Of a stretch of 64,000 bases of DNA, positions 1 through 12,504 are shown one piece after another. Source of the stretch: Apis mellifera (Eukaryota; Arthropoda; Insecta; Hymenoptera; Apidae). Made by a program: the position numbers and the translations under genes. The stretch spans positions 22,335,352 through 22,399,351 of the forward strand of contig NC_037638.1 of NCBI RefSeq assembly GCF_003254395.2, written 5' to 3'. The notes under the pieces were generated by a model, which was given only the letters and a program-made list of their open reading frames with translations, was not told where the DNA came from and made no database searches. The stretch's first letter is position 1. Each line of letters begins with the position of its first letter.

Positions 1-845
1 CACGATATTTTCTTTCCATTTTTCTCGTCAACCCCCCCTCACTCCCTTATTGCTACTTCTCTTTCTCGTCGACGTCTAAATCTGGGAGTAGCGGAAGCCT
101 TGTTATTGGATGAATCGTGGCCACGAGGTTCGATAAATTGTTTCCTCGTTTCGTGTAACACGAACGGGGTATCCGAGGCGGAATTCGTCGAGGCCGATCG
201 TTCAACGCTGTTTGTTTCTTTCTCCGTTAATAAACGGATATTGCGCCTCGAATAAAAGGAAAACGCTTGTCGAACGAATTATCGGATAAAAAAAAAAGGT
301 GTTCCCGCCGGATGTATCGCGGAGAAATAATTTTCAGTCGCAAATTTCCTCGTTCATCATTCGAAGGATCGGCCGTCTGAACGTAAACGGAACGGTTGAA
401 ATCGATATTAAGATCGGTGATTAATTGAAACGGAGACGGATACGTACAAGGGATATTTCATCGTCCCTTTGAGTCAAACGCTCTCCTTATTCCCGATGAC
501 GATGCTTTTCTACGGTGGTTTCTGCCTCGTTCTCCTCTCGCGCACGTACTTAGCGAACAGAGACTCGGATCGAGAATCCGAGAGACGCTTTTGATCTTCT
601 TCCTCCGCTTCTTCCTCCTTCTTGCCGTTCCAAAGTGACGTCCCTGTGGGACGAGACACGTCGGGACACGTGAAGGGACAAGGGTATTGACAATCCTTTA
701 GACGGTACTTAGCACCACTTTTTTTTTCTCCTTCCGTGCATATTCGATTCCACGCGTCGCCATCCTCTCACGCACGCCTCTCTCTCTTTCTCTCTCAACA
801 CTTCTCTCCCGTGGATCCGAATTAAATTTCTCGTGTTCGCGGAGT

Positions 846-896
846 GGAAAAAAAAAAGAAAGAAAGAAAGAGAGGAAAAAAAGGAAAGGAAAAAAA
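846..896 (+). repeat. A/G purine tract
   Basis: About 50 bases consist almost only of A and G, including a short GAAA-type run. It faces CT-rich sequence roughly 70 bases downstream. This is low-complexity DNA; the reading frame that crosses it encodes only K, E and R. Confidence 0.85.
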
Positions 897-3238
897 TGCT
901 GCTCCTTCAACGATACATCGTCCCTTTGTGAAAAACTACACCTCTCCCACGTATGATTTCAAAAGCGCGTCGTTTTCCCCTCCTCTCTTCTCACCTCCTC
1001 TATTCTCTCGTCTCTTTCTCTTTTTCCCTGTCTTTTCAATCTTTCCGAATCACACAGACGAAGGAGGGAGAATTTCCTCTCTCTCTCTCTTCTTCTCAAC
1101 TTTTCAACCTCGCGAGTGGAAAAAAAATCCCCTGATTGAAAGTTAATATCGGGGTTATATCGCGGATGTTCCGATACACCGTTGGTGGTTATTATTTCTT
1201 GTATTTCTCCCCGTCGGCGATCCACTCGACCGTTCGAGAAACTACCCCCGGCGTTTTATGGGGCCATACCAGAGATTGAAGTCTGAGATACGCGATTAGC
1301 AAACCCCCTGGCAAGGGTTCTCGGTCTCGAGAACAAGCGATCAATCGAATCTCTCGAGACTGTCGCCCCTTATTACATATTCTTGCCAACAATATTGCCA
1401 ATGACGCTATTGGGACGGAGGGGAGGGGGCGATGGAAGAGAGGCAAAAATTTCTCCTCGCCCCTATTCGACCGTCCACCAACTTGTCGTTTCTTTTTTCT
1501 TTTCTCTTTTTTCATTCGCATTTTTCGTTTCGAGGACTCGAAGAGGGGGTGCAAACGTGCCACGAGGGACAGCGAACAACGGTATTCGACCTCTCAGGAT
1601 AGAGCTGATCAACCGGATCTCGAGGGAGGATATCGACTGCCTCTCGCGACCCATCACGAAGGGGATACCTTTACGCATCTGTTTCCTTTGCTTCCTTCCA
1701 TTCATATCTCGATTTCTATCTCTTCGGCCGTTTGAATTGACCACCGACTCCAATTCTCGCGGAATTCTCGTCGTTATCATCGATGCGCCCTTGAAAATTT
1801 TCTAAACGTTTTTCGCAATCCCCCTCTGGAAGAGGACCGATAGAAATTTGAACTTCGATAGTTTAAGCTAAGGTTTTCCCGCTTTGTTCGTGGCTTTAAG
1901 AGCGTTCACTTTAACTAATAACAGATTTAGATGATAATTTCACACGTAATGAAATACGTAAATTATTACAGAATTGTTGAAAGAGCAAATCGATTCGAAT
2001 TTGGTTCGTATGAACGCGACAAAGATAGATCTCGCATGTTTGTAATTCAAATAATAGAAGCCCGGCTAAAATTATAATAACCAAGCACCGTGAAAATTTC
2101 ATTCGTGTAAACAAAATTCCAGTAGTTTGATTATATCCAGTTTTACTCAATTTGATCGTGCGTGATTTCAAATAAATGCGCATAAAAAATGGAAACCCGT
2201 TTAAATTGGGAAATGGAAATATCTGTTGACGAATAATTAACGAAATGTAAGTACCAATTTAGAATAATTCCATATTCTATTTCGCATTCAAACGCACGCG
2301 CCCAATTAATTTAAATCTGTGTCGATTTAAAGGGAATCGGATCAAAGAGTCGCGCTAGAAACGAGATTGAACCATAATAAAGCTTGCGCGAGATTTTACG
2401 ATAGGAGGTATAACGATTAATTTCGAACACTGTGACAATTCGGTGAAACCGCATTTTCACTTTTCCCGCGGAAGTCTCACTGAAATTGCCCGTTTTATTT
2501 GTCGCCGCGCGCCACGTAACGCCTGGTTTCCGGCGTTTTTGATACCGCTGCTTTTGCGTATTCAGTTTCATCCGATAACCCGAGATCGCGCCTGGGGGAG
2601 CTTTGTCTCTCCCTTTCTCTCCCCCTCTCTCTCTCTCTCTTTGCAAAATATACAAAAATATACGGCGATAGCTCGTGGCGCGAAGTTATTACGCGTAATA
2701 TCCGTGGCGTGGATGTGCATTAGGGAATGGAACGAGTGTTTCCTTTCCAAAGAGCTTCTATCATCAATAGGAGCCTCGTCTCGTCGTCCCCTAGAAACGT
2801 GGCGATGAAAATGTCGCTTCCCTAACTTTGATTCGTGACTCGTTTGAATCGCGAGAAAGTGAAATTTCATTTATACAATCTCGTAATTTATTACATTTTT
2901 ATTCGCGAAAGCCCGACTTTTTCAACAATTCCAGCTTTTTTTTCTTCTCCCCCTTTTTTTTTTTTTTCTCGAAACGAGGTAACCGTGCCACAAAGAGCTT
3001 TGACGGTTCGTTGAAGATCGCGGAACAAAACCCAACCGTGGAATTTATGAGATTTTTGCCGCGCATCGTGCGAGAAAACTATATTTTCTGTGTCAATGAG
3101 GTAACTTTTAATTGGTTTAAAAAAAAAAAATACTCGGTTAGATGATTGTTATCAGCTCTAAAATTATTACATATTTTTCATTCTCTTTAGGAATATCCTC
3201 TTTCCGCGTTTTTTTACGGACTATGGCGGATGCCCCCA

Positions 3239-3262
3239 CAAATAAATAAATAAATAAATAAA
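3239..3262 (+). repeat. (AATA)n tetranucleotide microsatellite
   Basis: Six near-perfect AATA units lie in otherwise non-coding DNA. Confidence 0.9.
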
Positions 3263-4621
3263 CGAAAGAAATCGAGGCAAGAAAAAGACGGGATACCTTT
3301 TATTATTATAAACGTGAGATGTTTCGAACTATCCCTTGATCCCTTCCTATATACCATGCACATGCACATTTTTCACATCCCTCGATCAATCACGATCATT
3401 GGTTAGAGCCTACCTTCGCGAAATCGTATTACCTTCTCGATCGCGTGTAACCTTGTTGCAGCGCGCGAAACAAAAAAAGAAAAAAGAAAAGAAAAGAAAA
3501 ACACGCAATTCCTTCTTCCCTTCCCGTTATCCCCTGTAAACCCCGGTATCGCAATTTAAATAAGAACGTTCGGGACGTAAATCTCCTTTCGGTAGAACGG
3601 AGATAGCAGGAGGATAGTTGGTTGAAAGTAGAAACCGCGGATACACGAGGCGGAATTACACAAAAGTAGCAATAGGGGGAGAGGGGGAAACCTTTTATCG
3701 CGAGTATCCAGGGAGAATAGTCCAGAAGGATAGTTTTTCCATTCGGTTTCCCCCCGTTTGCATGTATTCCCCCGATCCTGGAGGAATCCTGGATCCTGAG
3801 AAAGGACTTCATGAGGAGGAGGATCGGCCAGATCGGTTAGATTTATTTGCGCCGCTCCACACTCCTTCCTCCCTTCCATCCAACTCGAACAACGGGAGGA
3901 AACGTGCTGCGCGCCCGCGTGATCGCGCGCTCAACATCGCCATTCCTCTTCCCTCGCCTCGCGGAAAAGTATATATATCGTAGTAGGAAATGGAAAGAGA
4001 TCGACATCCATCACTCGGTTAACTTAAGGGATAAGGAGGAAGCTCGCCTGGACGAGGTATCGATGGAGCACGGGCCTCCACTTAGGAAAATACAATTGGA
4101 TGGATCGAAAAATAAATTTTTCCCGCTCTTTCACTACGCTGTATATCCTTTCGCCCCGTTTTCCACGCCTCCCTCGCGCGGCATTTGTTTCCTTGGCCCG
4201 AGACCGATGATATTACGTGAGTTGCAACCGCGAGTTCTTTCCTTTCTTTCTCCGGATCCTGACCGGACAGATGATAGAAATAATCAATAAAATGGATAAA
4301 TCTATCGTGGAAATTGATCGCAAGTGGAATTCCAAAGAAATCTTAATTTAATTTATAATATTTCTTTTCGAAGGAGTGTACTCTTTTTGTTGCGTTGCAT
4401 AAAATTTTGCATAAATATATTCGTAGCATAAATTTAATAAAATGTTCCACGATTATATCAAGTCTAGATTGCGGAACATTGGAATTTCGCGTACCTACGA
4501 TGATGGCACACTTCCCTAACACTGCAACCAAAAACCGCGCCACGCTTGCCAAGTAATTTCCCATTCACGTTCCAGATTTCACCCGTCTCGTTTATGCCCA
4601 CGTTGCATCGATAACGTCGCT

Positions 4622-4622
<1 letters not shown>

Positions 4623-4670
<48 letters not shown>
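4623..4670 (+). repeat. (GA)n microsatellite
   Basis: About 23 uninterrupted GA dinucleotides. The reading frames that appear to cross it consist of RE or LS dipeptide runs and are not genes. Confidence 0.95.
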
Positions 4671-4672
<2 letters not shown>

Positions 4673-6094
4673 GAGATGAAAACATCTTAAACGGGAATAT
4701 CGTCGATTTATCAAGTTTGGACGATAGTTGGAGTGTGCAAACAAAGAAAAGTTACCGGGGCGAACGTTTACGCGGCCGAATACCTCAGAGGGAAATGATT
4801 TTGCATACAAATTACTGTCACGTTATTACCAAGGCAATAATATAACGGAGGGTAGCCGCGCATCCAAAGTGTATTATCACGTACACCATTTTGGTGGAAG
4901 TAAATTGAATCTCATCGGTCGAGCCGCCCCCGCCAGGCCACGCCGCGCCGCCGCGTCGGTTCGGATCCTTTATAGACAAAGAAGGACGATAGTGCCGACA
5001 ATTTGCATATTTACAGCCGGTTGGAATAAAGAGAGAGAGGAGGGGGCCGGCTCCGGTATTTTATTTGTTAGATACCGGAATTACGACTGCCGGTCTCCTT
5101 GTGTTCTCAAGTGTTCTCCACGATGACTTCCGGGACGTTTAATTCGAGTGTACCGCTCTGCCGGAATTAAATCCCGGTATAATCTTCTTTTTAACGTAAA
5201 ACCAACTTTAACCTCCGCGAGATTCTTATCTTTTCAACCACGACCCTTTTCCTTTTCCTTTCTCTTCCGTTTCTTTTTTTTTTTTATATAACAAATTATC
5301 CCACGCACAATTTGCAAAACTCTCTCTCTCTCTTTCCACTCTCTCGATCTCTATGTATATCATAGCCACAAGCTCGCGAGACCAAACGAGACAATAACAA
5401 ACTGCCCCCGAACGCGAGAAGAGTATCCCTAAAGAGGGTGACTCGCGGGTAATCTCGGAATCCTTAATCGCGAAAGCGTCAGCTATGAAATCCCGGAGCG
5501 ATTTCTGTCCAAGTCCCCTCCGATTGTTAAACGGCCAATAAAGTCGCGCGATCTCTTCCAGGGTGACAGCGGCCAACAATGGGACGAGTCCCGTGGACGG
5601 GCCCGTGTGTATACCGCTCGAATAAATGTGTTTGATTTCGGTTTTCAAAGGACCAACGAGGACGAGCGCGTGCACTCGCACCGATCGCCGATTGCGCGGG
5701 GTGCGCGCACCCCTCGAAACGTAAACGGGGCCACGTGTCTAGTTTAAACAGAGCCGCGGAGGGTTTGGCCATGGCCGGAACTGGGTTCACTGTCACCACC
5801 ACCGCCATCCGCGCGATCAACGCGCCGCCGCGCTCGTGGATTCAAACTCGATGATTCCGAGCCGGGTGTGCGCTGAACCGTAAGGTATTGTCGTTGGGGC
5901 TTGGCCAACCCCTCGTTGCCTTTCCTAAACCCATCCGCACGACCACCGGCATAGGTACAATTACTACCACCGTAACAGTCACCGATTGTGTATTACCTTC
6001 TCTCCCCCTGTATCTCTATCTCTGTTCTCCTCCCTGGTTCACTCTGCTGCCCGCAGAGACGGGGAGGTTTCAGATTATTTCGCACAGTTTTCGA
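4671..6094. other. Non-coding stretch with GC-rich segment
   Basis: No recognisable gene. Bases 5640-5960 are markedly GC- and CpG-rich. Inside them an ATG in a good start context (GGCCATGG, 5771) opens only 27 codons before a stop at 5852-5854, too short to call. A donor-like GTAAGG follows near 5880. Reading frames of up to 151 codons on the minus strand (5226-5681) show no domain I recognise. A CT-rich tract lies at 5318-5350. Confidence 0.5.
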
Positions 6095-6811
6095 ACAGCC
6101 CATTAAAAGCCAACTCGTTGGGGAGATAAACGTTGATTCGGTAGTCCAACTTTCTCCCTCCCTCCCTTTTCGTTTCATCCTTTCTCCCTCTCTCTCTCTT
6201 TTCGAATCTCCATTCCCATCGTTTCAAGGGCGTTCTTCGTTTCGTTCCTCAGAAGGGTTTCCACTTCAAACTGGACCACCCGTCGAGCTTTGTTCTCGCT
6301 TCCTGCGCGTTCAGGGTTCATCAAGGTGCGCGACAATGAGTAGCCTCGTGAATCGATGCGCCGCCGCACCGACCGCTCTTTGTTCCACGAGATTGTTCGC
6401 CGGCTCGTATATGATATTGTGATCCCCGTTCGTTTCGTATCGATCTTTCCATTTTTCTTTCTTTCTTTCTTTCTCTTTTTTTCTTTTTCATTCCAATGTT
6501 TGTACGATTACATTGATACGTTATTCGCGTTATATTCGCGCAACGGATAGAGGTCGAAGAGGGAAAAAAGCTAGGGCGTGTCGAGGAAAAAAAGCGGAAC
6601 GCGCGTGGCCGGCGAATTTTCGTTGATTTTCGAGAGCGGGGTTATTAAAAGCCGACTCGTTAGGGATGCGAACGCCGCTTCGATTTCCGATTATATTCTT
6701 CCCTCCCCTCCTCCCCCGCATTCCTCCTTTCCCTTCCCTCTTCGTGCCTTTTTTTTCGCCCCCGTGTACGCGCACATTCCTCTTCTTTCTCTCTTTATCT
6801 CGGATCTGGTT

Positions 6812-6865
6812 CACCGGTTTCCTTTCCGACGCGGATACCCCGCGGCGATCCGTTTCGTGTTTCCC
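6812..6865 (-). CDS. Candidate coding fragment, 18-codon duplicated motif (copy 1)
   Basis: Read on the minus strand this gives GKHETDRRGVSASERKPV. The second copy at 7510-7563 reads GKHETERRGVSGSKRKPL in the same frame. Over the 57-bp ungapped block, 9 of 12 mismatches fall at third codon positions; the four residue changes in the motif are D/E, A/G, E/K and V/L. This is what purifying selection on a protein leaves behind. Against it: outside this block the two open frames (6530-7003 and 7399-7677) do not resemble each other, no splice sites frame it clearly, and I know no family with this motif. It could be a small exon, an exon relic, or chance from a short alignment. Confidence 0.3.
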
Positions 6866-7509
6866 GAAAGGATCCACGAGGAACAATAAAAATTCGAAAA
6901 AAAAGAAAAATGACGCGTCAAACCGTCCTCTCTCTAACGGAAACGAAGCGAGATTCTCGAAGCGGACGAGAATCGGTTCAATTTCTTCTGCGCCAGTTGG
7001 CAAATTCGAAACGAAATTTGAATATCTTTAATCTCGGCTCGATTCTAATTGCTCTGAAATTTCGGAGGGCGGTGGAAAAAGGCGAAGCCAGTCTTCTTGT
7101 TTTATTATTCATAGAATGTTGCCAAACGGTATTTAACAAATATTTGCGAATCAAATATCCGTCGATCAATCAATCCGTTCGAGAATAGTTAGGTATATTC
7201 CCGAGAAGAGAGAGAGAGATATTTTACTCCTCCCATTTTATTCGCCATAATTATTACAAACAGCCAGGAATTATTTAGCACGATAAACGTTATGTAGAAT
7301 AACAAATCAGTTTTCTCGAGTAAACTGTTCGTTCCGCGCGTTGTATAAATAATTGCCAATAGGCCATTGCCAATATTTCATTCGCTTTGATTGATCAATT
7401 AAAGTTGAACGCGTCGGGGATGGGAATATCGACGGCCCTGCTGCTCCCTTCCTCCCCACCCGCTTTTCCCACCCGCTTTCTCAGTCTTCTGCTCCGCCGA
7501 GATTCCATT

Positions 7510-7563
7510 CAGTGGCTTCCTTTTTGAGCCAGACACCCCGCGGCGTTCTGTTTCATGTTTCCC
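7510..7563 (-). CDS. Candidate coding fragment, 18-codon duplicated motif (copy 2)
   Basis: This is the partner of the 6812-6865 fragment: same frame, 14 of 18 residues identical, the rest mostly conservative. It lies inside a minus-strand open frame (7399-7677) whose flanks are low in information (G/K/R-rich from the CT tract at 7440-7490). If it is a real exon, the two copies could be alternative or tandem-duplicated exons of one minus-strand gene; that is inference only. Function unknown. Confidence 0.3.
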
Positions 7564-8094
7564 GTATCGGTCAGAGCCGGCCGCTTGTCCACAGATACGT
7601 AACAATGAAAAGCTGGAGCGTAGCAGGATGCTTGGAATTGTCGTCGTACCGGAAATGTAGCGCGTCTCTCCGTCCACCGGTCGAAGGGGTGCGTTGTTTA
7701 TCTCCCCACCAACCGCGGACGATAAAAATTACACGCGTCTCGCCTGCTTTTTCTGCTCATCGCGCCTGGCAGGTGATCACTGTTCCCTGCCCAACCCATC
7801 CCTCTCCCATCTCTCAGAATCCTGTCACAGATTTTCGGCGAACGATATTGCTTTATCTAATTTTTTCCATTAAAATTTTATTGTACACTGTTTCAGGTAG
7901 TGGAATGTACAACTCGGATGCAGAAGCGTGGACATTTTTGTATAGATTATCTTTCGTGTAACGTTATCAGTTCGCAATGGAATGGAATAGAATAGTAAAC
8001 GCTCTCGAAAACAGAAACAGTTAAGTATTAAATATTTATATCTACTCTCGAGTTATAGAATTATTCTCGATAAAAAATTTACAGATACACTTAC

Positions 8095-8148
8095 CTTCCA
8101 ACTGTCTTTTATTCCAAGTGATTCGTTTCTTTTTTTCCTAAGAATCAT
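8095..8148 (-). CDS. Weak candidate first coding exon
   Basis: On the minus strand an ATG (8148-8146) opens 18 codons (MILRKKRNESLGIKDSWK) that run exactly, in phase 0, into GGAAG/GTAAGTGTA, an excellent splice donor. No downstream exon was identified and the peptide is not recognisable. A donor with an open frame behind it is expected by chance several times in 64 kb, so this is a lead only. Confidence 0.15.
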
Positions 8149-8569
8149 TTATATATGCTTAAAAATTCAAAGTCAAAATTTGACCAATTTTTCTTTTTCC
8201 ACGCGAATGGAACGAATGAAAACGAGGAATCAGGAATCACGGAGGGAAGAACTTCTAAATATCGCGCGTATATATAATCCGTAGATATATCTATACAGGG
8301 GGGGCGTATTATAGATCGAGTAGGCATACCATCGTCGCTCCATTATCATATAGCGGAGTTGGCAACCCTCCCACGGGTTGCTCGGCTGAATTGCAAGGTT
8401 GCCCTTCCAGCCAGCGTGGCGAGATACGACTTTCACTCCCACGTCCGCCGGTAGTAACGCACAAAAAGATGTTCTGAATAGAAACTTCGCGGCATTAGGG
8501 GACAATTGGGCTCTGTCGTCACGTTATTATTCCTGCCGCTGCTGCCACGATGAGTGAAAGAGAGAATGG

Positions 8570-8593
8570 TATATATATATATATATATATATT
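8570..8593 (+). repeat. (TA)n microsatellite
   Basis: Twelve TA dinucleotides in non-coding DNA. Confidence 0.95.
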
Positions 8594-9000
8594 TATAGGG
8601 AGGAGGGAGAGAGAGTGGAGAGCAGGAGGCAGTAGAGAGCAGCAGCAGCACTCCAGAAATTGCTAAAATTTATGGACTCTGTCGTGGAACACGGAGAAAA
8701 GGGATGGAGAGAGGGAGAGAAAGGGGATGGTAGAAGAGAGAGATTCCTCCTGGATCGGCCAAAGAAAGTTTTCTCTTTTCGCGCGACGCTTACGTCTCCC
8801 TCCCTCCCCTTCCTTCTCTTTCGACGAATCGTTCCCTCCTCCTCGCGAGACTTTCTCGCAAGACGAACGGTCCACGCTGAGAAACCGACGTTTCTCGTGA
8901 AAAGATCGTCCTCTCCATCGTCCCTCCTCCTCCCTCTCCGTCTCCTCTCCCCTCGCCCGATACCTCCTCCAGTGCTATACCGGTAATGGGATAGTGATCG

Positions 9001-12000
9001 AAAGTTATATAGATAATTTATCGACGATTCGATTTCTTCCTTTCCAGGATTATATTCTGATCGCGATGGCTTGCTCGAAAATCATCGAGAGTACTTCGAG
9101 TATCGATTGTTTGATAATGGAAATTGTTTTAAAAGTTTTTCTTTCCGGAATTTTATCGAAACTTTCATCGAACTTTGCGCGTATATCAAACACGCGAATC
9201 CTTTCTTCTTTTTTTTTCTTGAGTTATCAAATCTTTCTCATCCCGAATTATTGGTCAAAGAAATATCATGGCAATTTATTAGAGACATTATTGATGATTT
9301 AACGATTTTCGAACATCTGTGAAAAAAAAAAAAGAACGAACGAAATAATGTCACAAAGAAGAAAATTCTCTCTAACAAAAGATAAACTTGTGAATGCACA
9401 GTTGATCTACCTAGTCGGACGACTAAAAAAAAAAGGAAAGAAAAAAAAAGAAAAAAAAGGAAGCGCAGCATTGACAATTAATCGCGTAGAAAATTCGATG
9501 GACTGCGACAAACATGTAACCTGGGAAACGGGGGTGGGGAAAGCCGTGAAACAATGGAAATCGAGTGCACGAGATGTGTGCATCTGTAAAACTAACGCGT
9601 GTATACGTGTCATTCGATAAAAATCGAGGTAGAGAGGGTGTCGGGCAAGTGATAAATTTGTTTGACTAACCGAATGAGGTTCACGGGGGTTCGTTGTACA
9701 AAAGCCACGTTGAAATACGTGTAAATACCCGGGAAGGAGGACGGAAAGTTTCGGGGCTTAAGGCTCCTCCGACTCGCGGAGTTTTAAGTTTTAATACCGA
9801 GCAAATACAGGTATACACCTGATATCGGTGGCGCCTCGAGGAATCGAGGGTTTTTCGCAAGGGCCAACTTAGCGTCGAAACTTCTTCGCGCGGATGCCGT
9901 TTCCTTCCAAACACCTGCTGCATTATTGTTACTCTTCTCGTTCGACGAGTTTTTCTCTTTCTCGACAATAGATGGCGAAGGTAAAAGTGGCTTACAACAC
10001 TTTTGTGATAAAAAAAGGAAACGGTGCGATTCCAACGAGTTTTGATGGAGGTTTGAAATTGAGGTAGTTTTAGTGTTGCAATGAAAAGAATATGATCTGA
10101 AACGGGGCTTGGGAATAAATTTAAACTTAGTAAAAGGTTTGTCCACTTAGCGAAAAGAGAGAAGAGAGAAAGAGAGATATTATACGGAAGAATTATGCTA
10201 ATATTAAAGTATAACTTTAAGTAGACCAATAGAGATCTAATATAATAAGAAATACAATGAGAAAATTAAATAAAATATTGTAACAGCGTTATCGCTCTAT
10301 AAATATTTTTAAATTTCTGTCTGCTTATTGTAAACAATTTCATATTGTCCATTCAAACAAATATTTTCTGAAGTAATTCCTCGCACTCGTCTCGTGATCA
10401 TAGAACACGATTTTATTTTTTATTATATTTATACAAAGCAGACCAAATAAAATTATTTGAAGATAATTCGCTTTACATCAATAGATTCATTCTATTTCAA
10501 CAAAGATCGATTTCGGTACGGAAACTTTAATGAGGCTCGCCTGGCATAAAACTTATCGTCGAAATCTTTCTCGCTGGGGGGAGGAGAGAAATCAAACACG
10601 TTGAAAGGCGTTTAAAAAATGTAAAACACTTTTTGATAAAAGTTCTTAAGGATCTGCCACATCCCTCCCTTATCCCGCGGTCCGCCCAAATAAATTTCGT
10701 TGTACTACACAAATATTTCACGTGGCGCCCCGCCATTTAAAGTTAGTTCGAGAAACTGCTTAGCATCTACTTATTCACTAGATTTTTCAACATGAACATC
10801 GGAGCTACGAGTTATCCAGCCGGTCCGCGCTTCCAGACAGACGTATAGATCGCGGCCCATAAATAACAAGGAAGGGAAGGGCCCTCGTCTTTAATACGAT
10901 CCCCGTTTCCCGAACTCATAACCGTTGATCTTCCGCTGGAAATTCACGAGGAAAATGCGACAAAGTAAGTATTCGGTTTTCCTCGATCGAGGCAATCTAC
11001 GATTTGCTTATTTTTTTCTTTCCTTCTTCTTCTTTTTGTTCGTGTTTTTCAATCGTTCGAGAATATCTTTTGACTCGTCGAAGTGTTTTATAAAAATATG
11101 ACACTGGACGATACGTTTATCGAATCACTGATCCGAACCATTTCGTTAATAATTGCGTAAAGTGAAACTCCAATCACAAAAAAAAAAAAGAAGAGTTTGT
11201 TTTTCGCGCGCCAAAGTTGTTGTTGACGATTGAACGTGTAATTAAAAGTTTTCGATTAGTTTAGAAATGAGAAGTGAATTTTTTTTTTTTTTTTAATAGT
11301 AATACTTTGCTCGATACGATGATTCGATGAATATAAAAATGTGAAAGTAAAAATCTCTATATAAAATCTTAGGAAATTTAATTGATATAAAATTTTAATT
11401 AACAAAGTTTTAAAAGTTTGTGTACAAAACTTAATATTTAAAATAATTTCTTTCTTATCAGAGGAAAAATCTATCTAAAGTTTCGATATTTTCTCAGTGT
11501 TTTGAATCAATTTCGATTAAGAAAATCTTTCATAACAAATGGAGCATTAAAAATACCTGAGCGTTTTTAAAGTTTCATTATAAAGTTATATTTAGAGGAA
11601 TGAAAATGGAACTTTAAATATTGATTATTCTTTCAAAGTAATATCCTTTAATCAAAAATTATCTCGTACAATATAATATTGTATATAACGTTTAAAGCAA
11701 GTAAAGCGAGTTAAACAAGTAGAATATATAAAAATATTTTCCCATTATATATTCACCAACGCGATTTACACGATTTACAAAAGAATTTGAACGAAAATAA
11801 ACATCGTCTAATAAATAATATCGAGTGATATAATATCTATCGATCGTCCAAAATCGGGCGAAACGAAGACGATGATCGATCGATTCGAAGGAATAAAAAA
11901 AGAAAATCGAAAATAATAACCCCGTGAAAATTATGTTGCAGAGTTCACCGCGCAAGAAGATGCACACGATGTAACATTCAACAAACACCGGTAGACAATG

Positions 12001-12504
12001 TTCCAAACTATACAACATACATTTTGACAAGTTCCAGTTTCGCTTCGCAAGCAGCCGGAAATTGAACGTACGTACACATGCTCCTCAGGAATCTCGTTTA
12101 ATGAAATGTCAATATCCATGACCGAGGCTTTGGTCTTGTAGACCGGCTGTGTTTCCTGTATCCACGGCGGCGAGCCAGATTCCGCGATGGTAGTTTTACC
12201 GCGCTTTCAAGACAAACCCTGAGACGATGAAACGGATTTACACGGTAAGGCAGACACGGTTCACGCCACTCTTAAGTGGCGGCCATGATACTTTCGGTAG
12301 TTCATCCTGTTCCTTCTTTGGATTAAATATTTCAAATTCTAAGTCTGTGTTAAATAGTCGGATACTATGCAATATGTGGTAATTTTTATTGGTGACAAAC
12401 TCTTTAATTCTTTAATTAATATGAAATGATCTTTTAGATAAAATTATCAAGAAAGAAAATAAGAAGATCGAAATTGAAAAATTCATCACATATCGAATAT
12501 ATAC
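9001..12504. other. Non-coding stretch, increasingly AT-rich
   Basis: No recognisable gene. Poly-A tracts lie near 9320-9335 and 9425-9460. Bases 10230-10500 and 11270-11920 are very AT-rich. At 10955-10964 an ATG runs after ten bases into a good donor (CAAA/GTAAGT at 10965), with an ATAAATA box about 95 bases upstream: possibly a 5' exon, but too little to call. A 7-bp inverted repeat (CGCCACT, 4-base loop, AGTGGCG) lies near 12270-12290. The 182-codon minus-strand frame ending at 9681 begins on TTG and shows no domain. Confidence 0.5.

Larger units (their letters stand above)
1..4622. other. CpG-rich non-coding stretch
   Basis: I recognise no gene here. Reading frames of 70-147 codons exist on both strands, but they overlap one another and are rich in low-complexity S, F, R and K, as expected from the pyrimidine and purine tracts. 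Visible items: a 6-bp perfect hairpin at 639-653 (CGTCCC, loop TGT, GGGACG); a purine tract at 846-896; a pyrimidine-rich stretch at about 960-1110; T-runs near 2936-2970; and an AATA microsatellite at 3239-3262. Base composition alternates between CG-rich segments (3840-4250) and AT-rich ones (1900-2300, 4320-4450). Confidence 0.6.
6095..7600. repeat. Diverged local duplication, two to three copies
   Basis: Two anchor blocks recur in order. Anchor 1 is at 6112-6134 and 6644-6666 (23 bp, 2 mismatches), with a weaker third version at 7398-7420 (15 of 23). Anchor 2 is at 6810-6866 and 7508-7564 (57 bp without gaps, 12 mismatches), with a poorly preserved relative near 6245-6300. CT-rich sequence separates the anchors in each copy. 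The copies are unequal in length (offsets 532, 754 and 698 bp), so indels have accumulated. I infer an old tandem duplication. What was duplicated is unknown, but anchor 2 shows coding-like substitutions on the minus strand. Confidence 0.6.
7601..9000. other. Non-coding stretch with TA repeat and pyrimidine tract
   Basis: No recognisable gene. It contains a (TA)n run at 8570-8593 and a strongly pyrimidine-biased stretch at about 8770-8970 (CTCC and TCCCTCC clusters). A weak minus-strand exon candidate at 8095-8148 is listed separately. The plus-strand open frame of about 149 codons ending at 7961 begins on GTG, and its predicted protein has no visible domain. Confidence 0.5.

Noticed and set aside
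9681..10229. 182-codon minus-strand frame
   Set aside because: It begins on TTG, has no ATG near the start, and is a mix of low-complexity and unrecognisable sequence.
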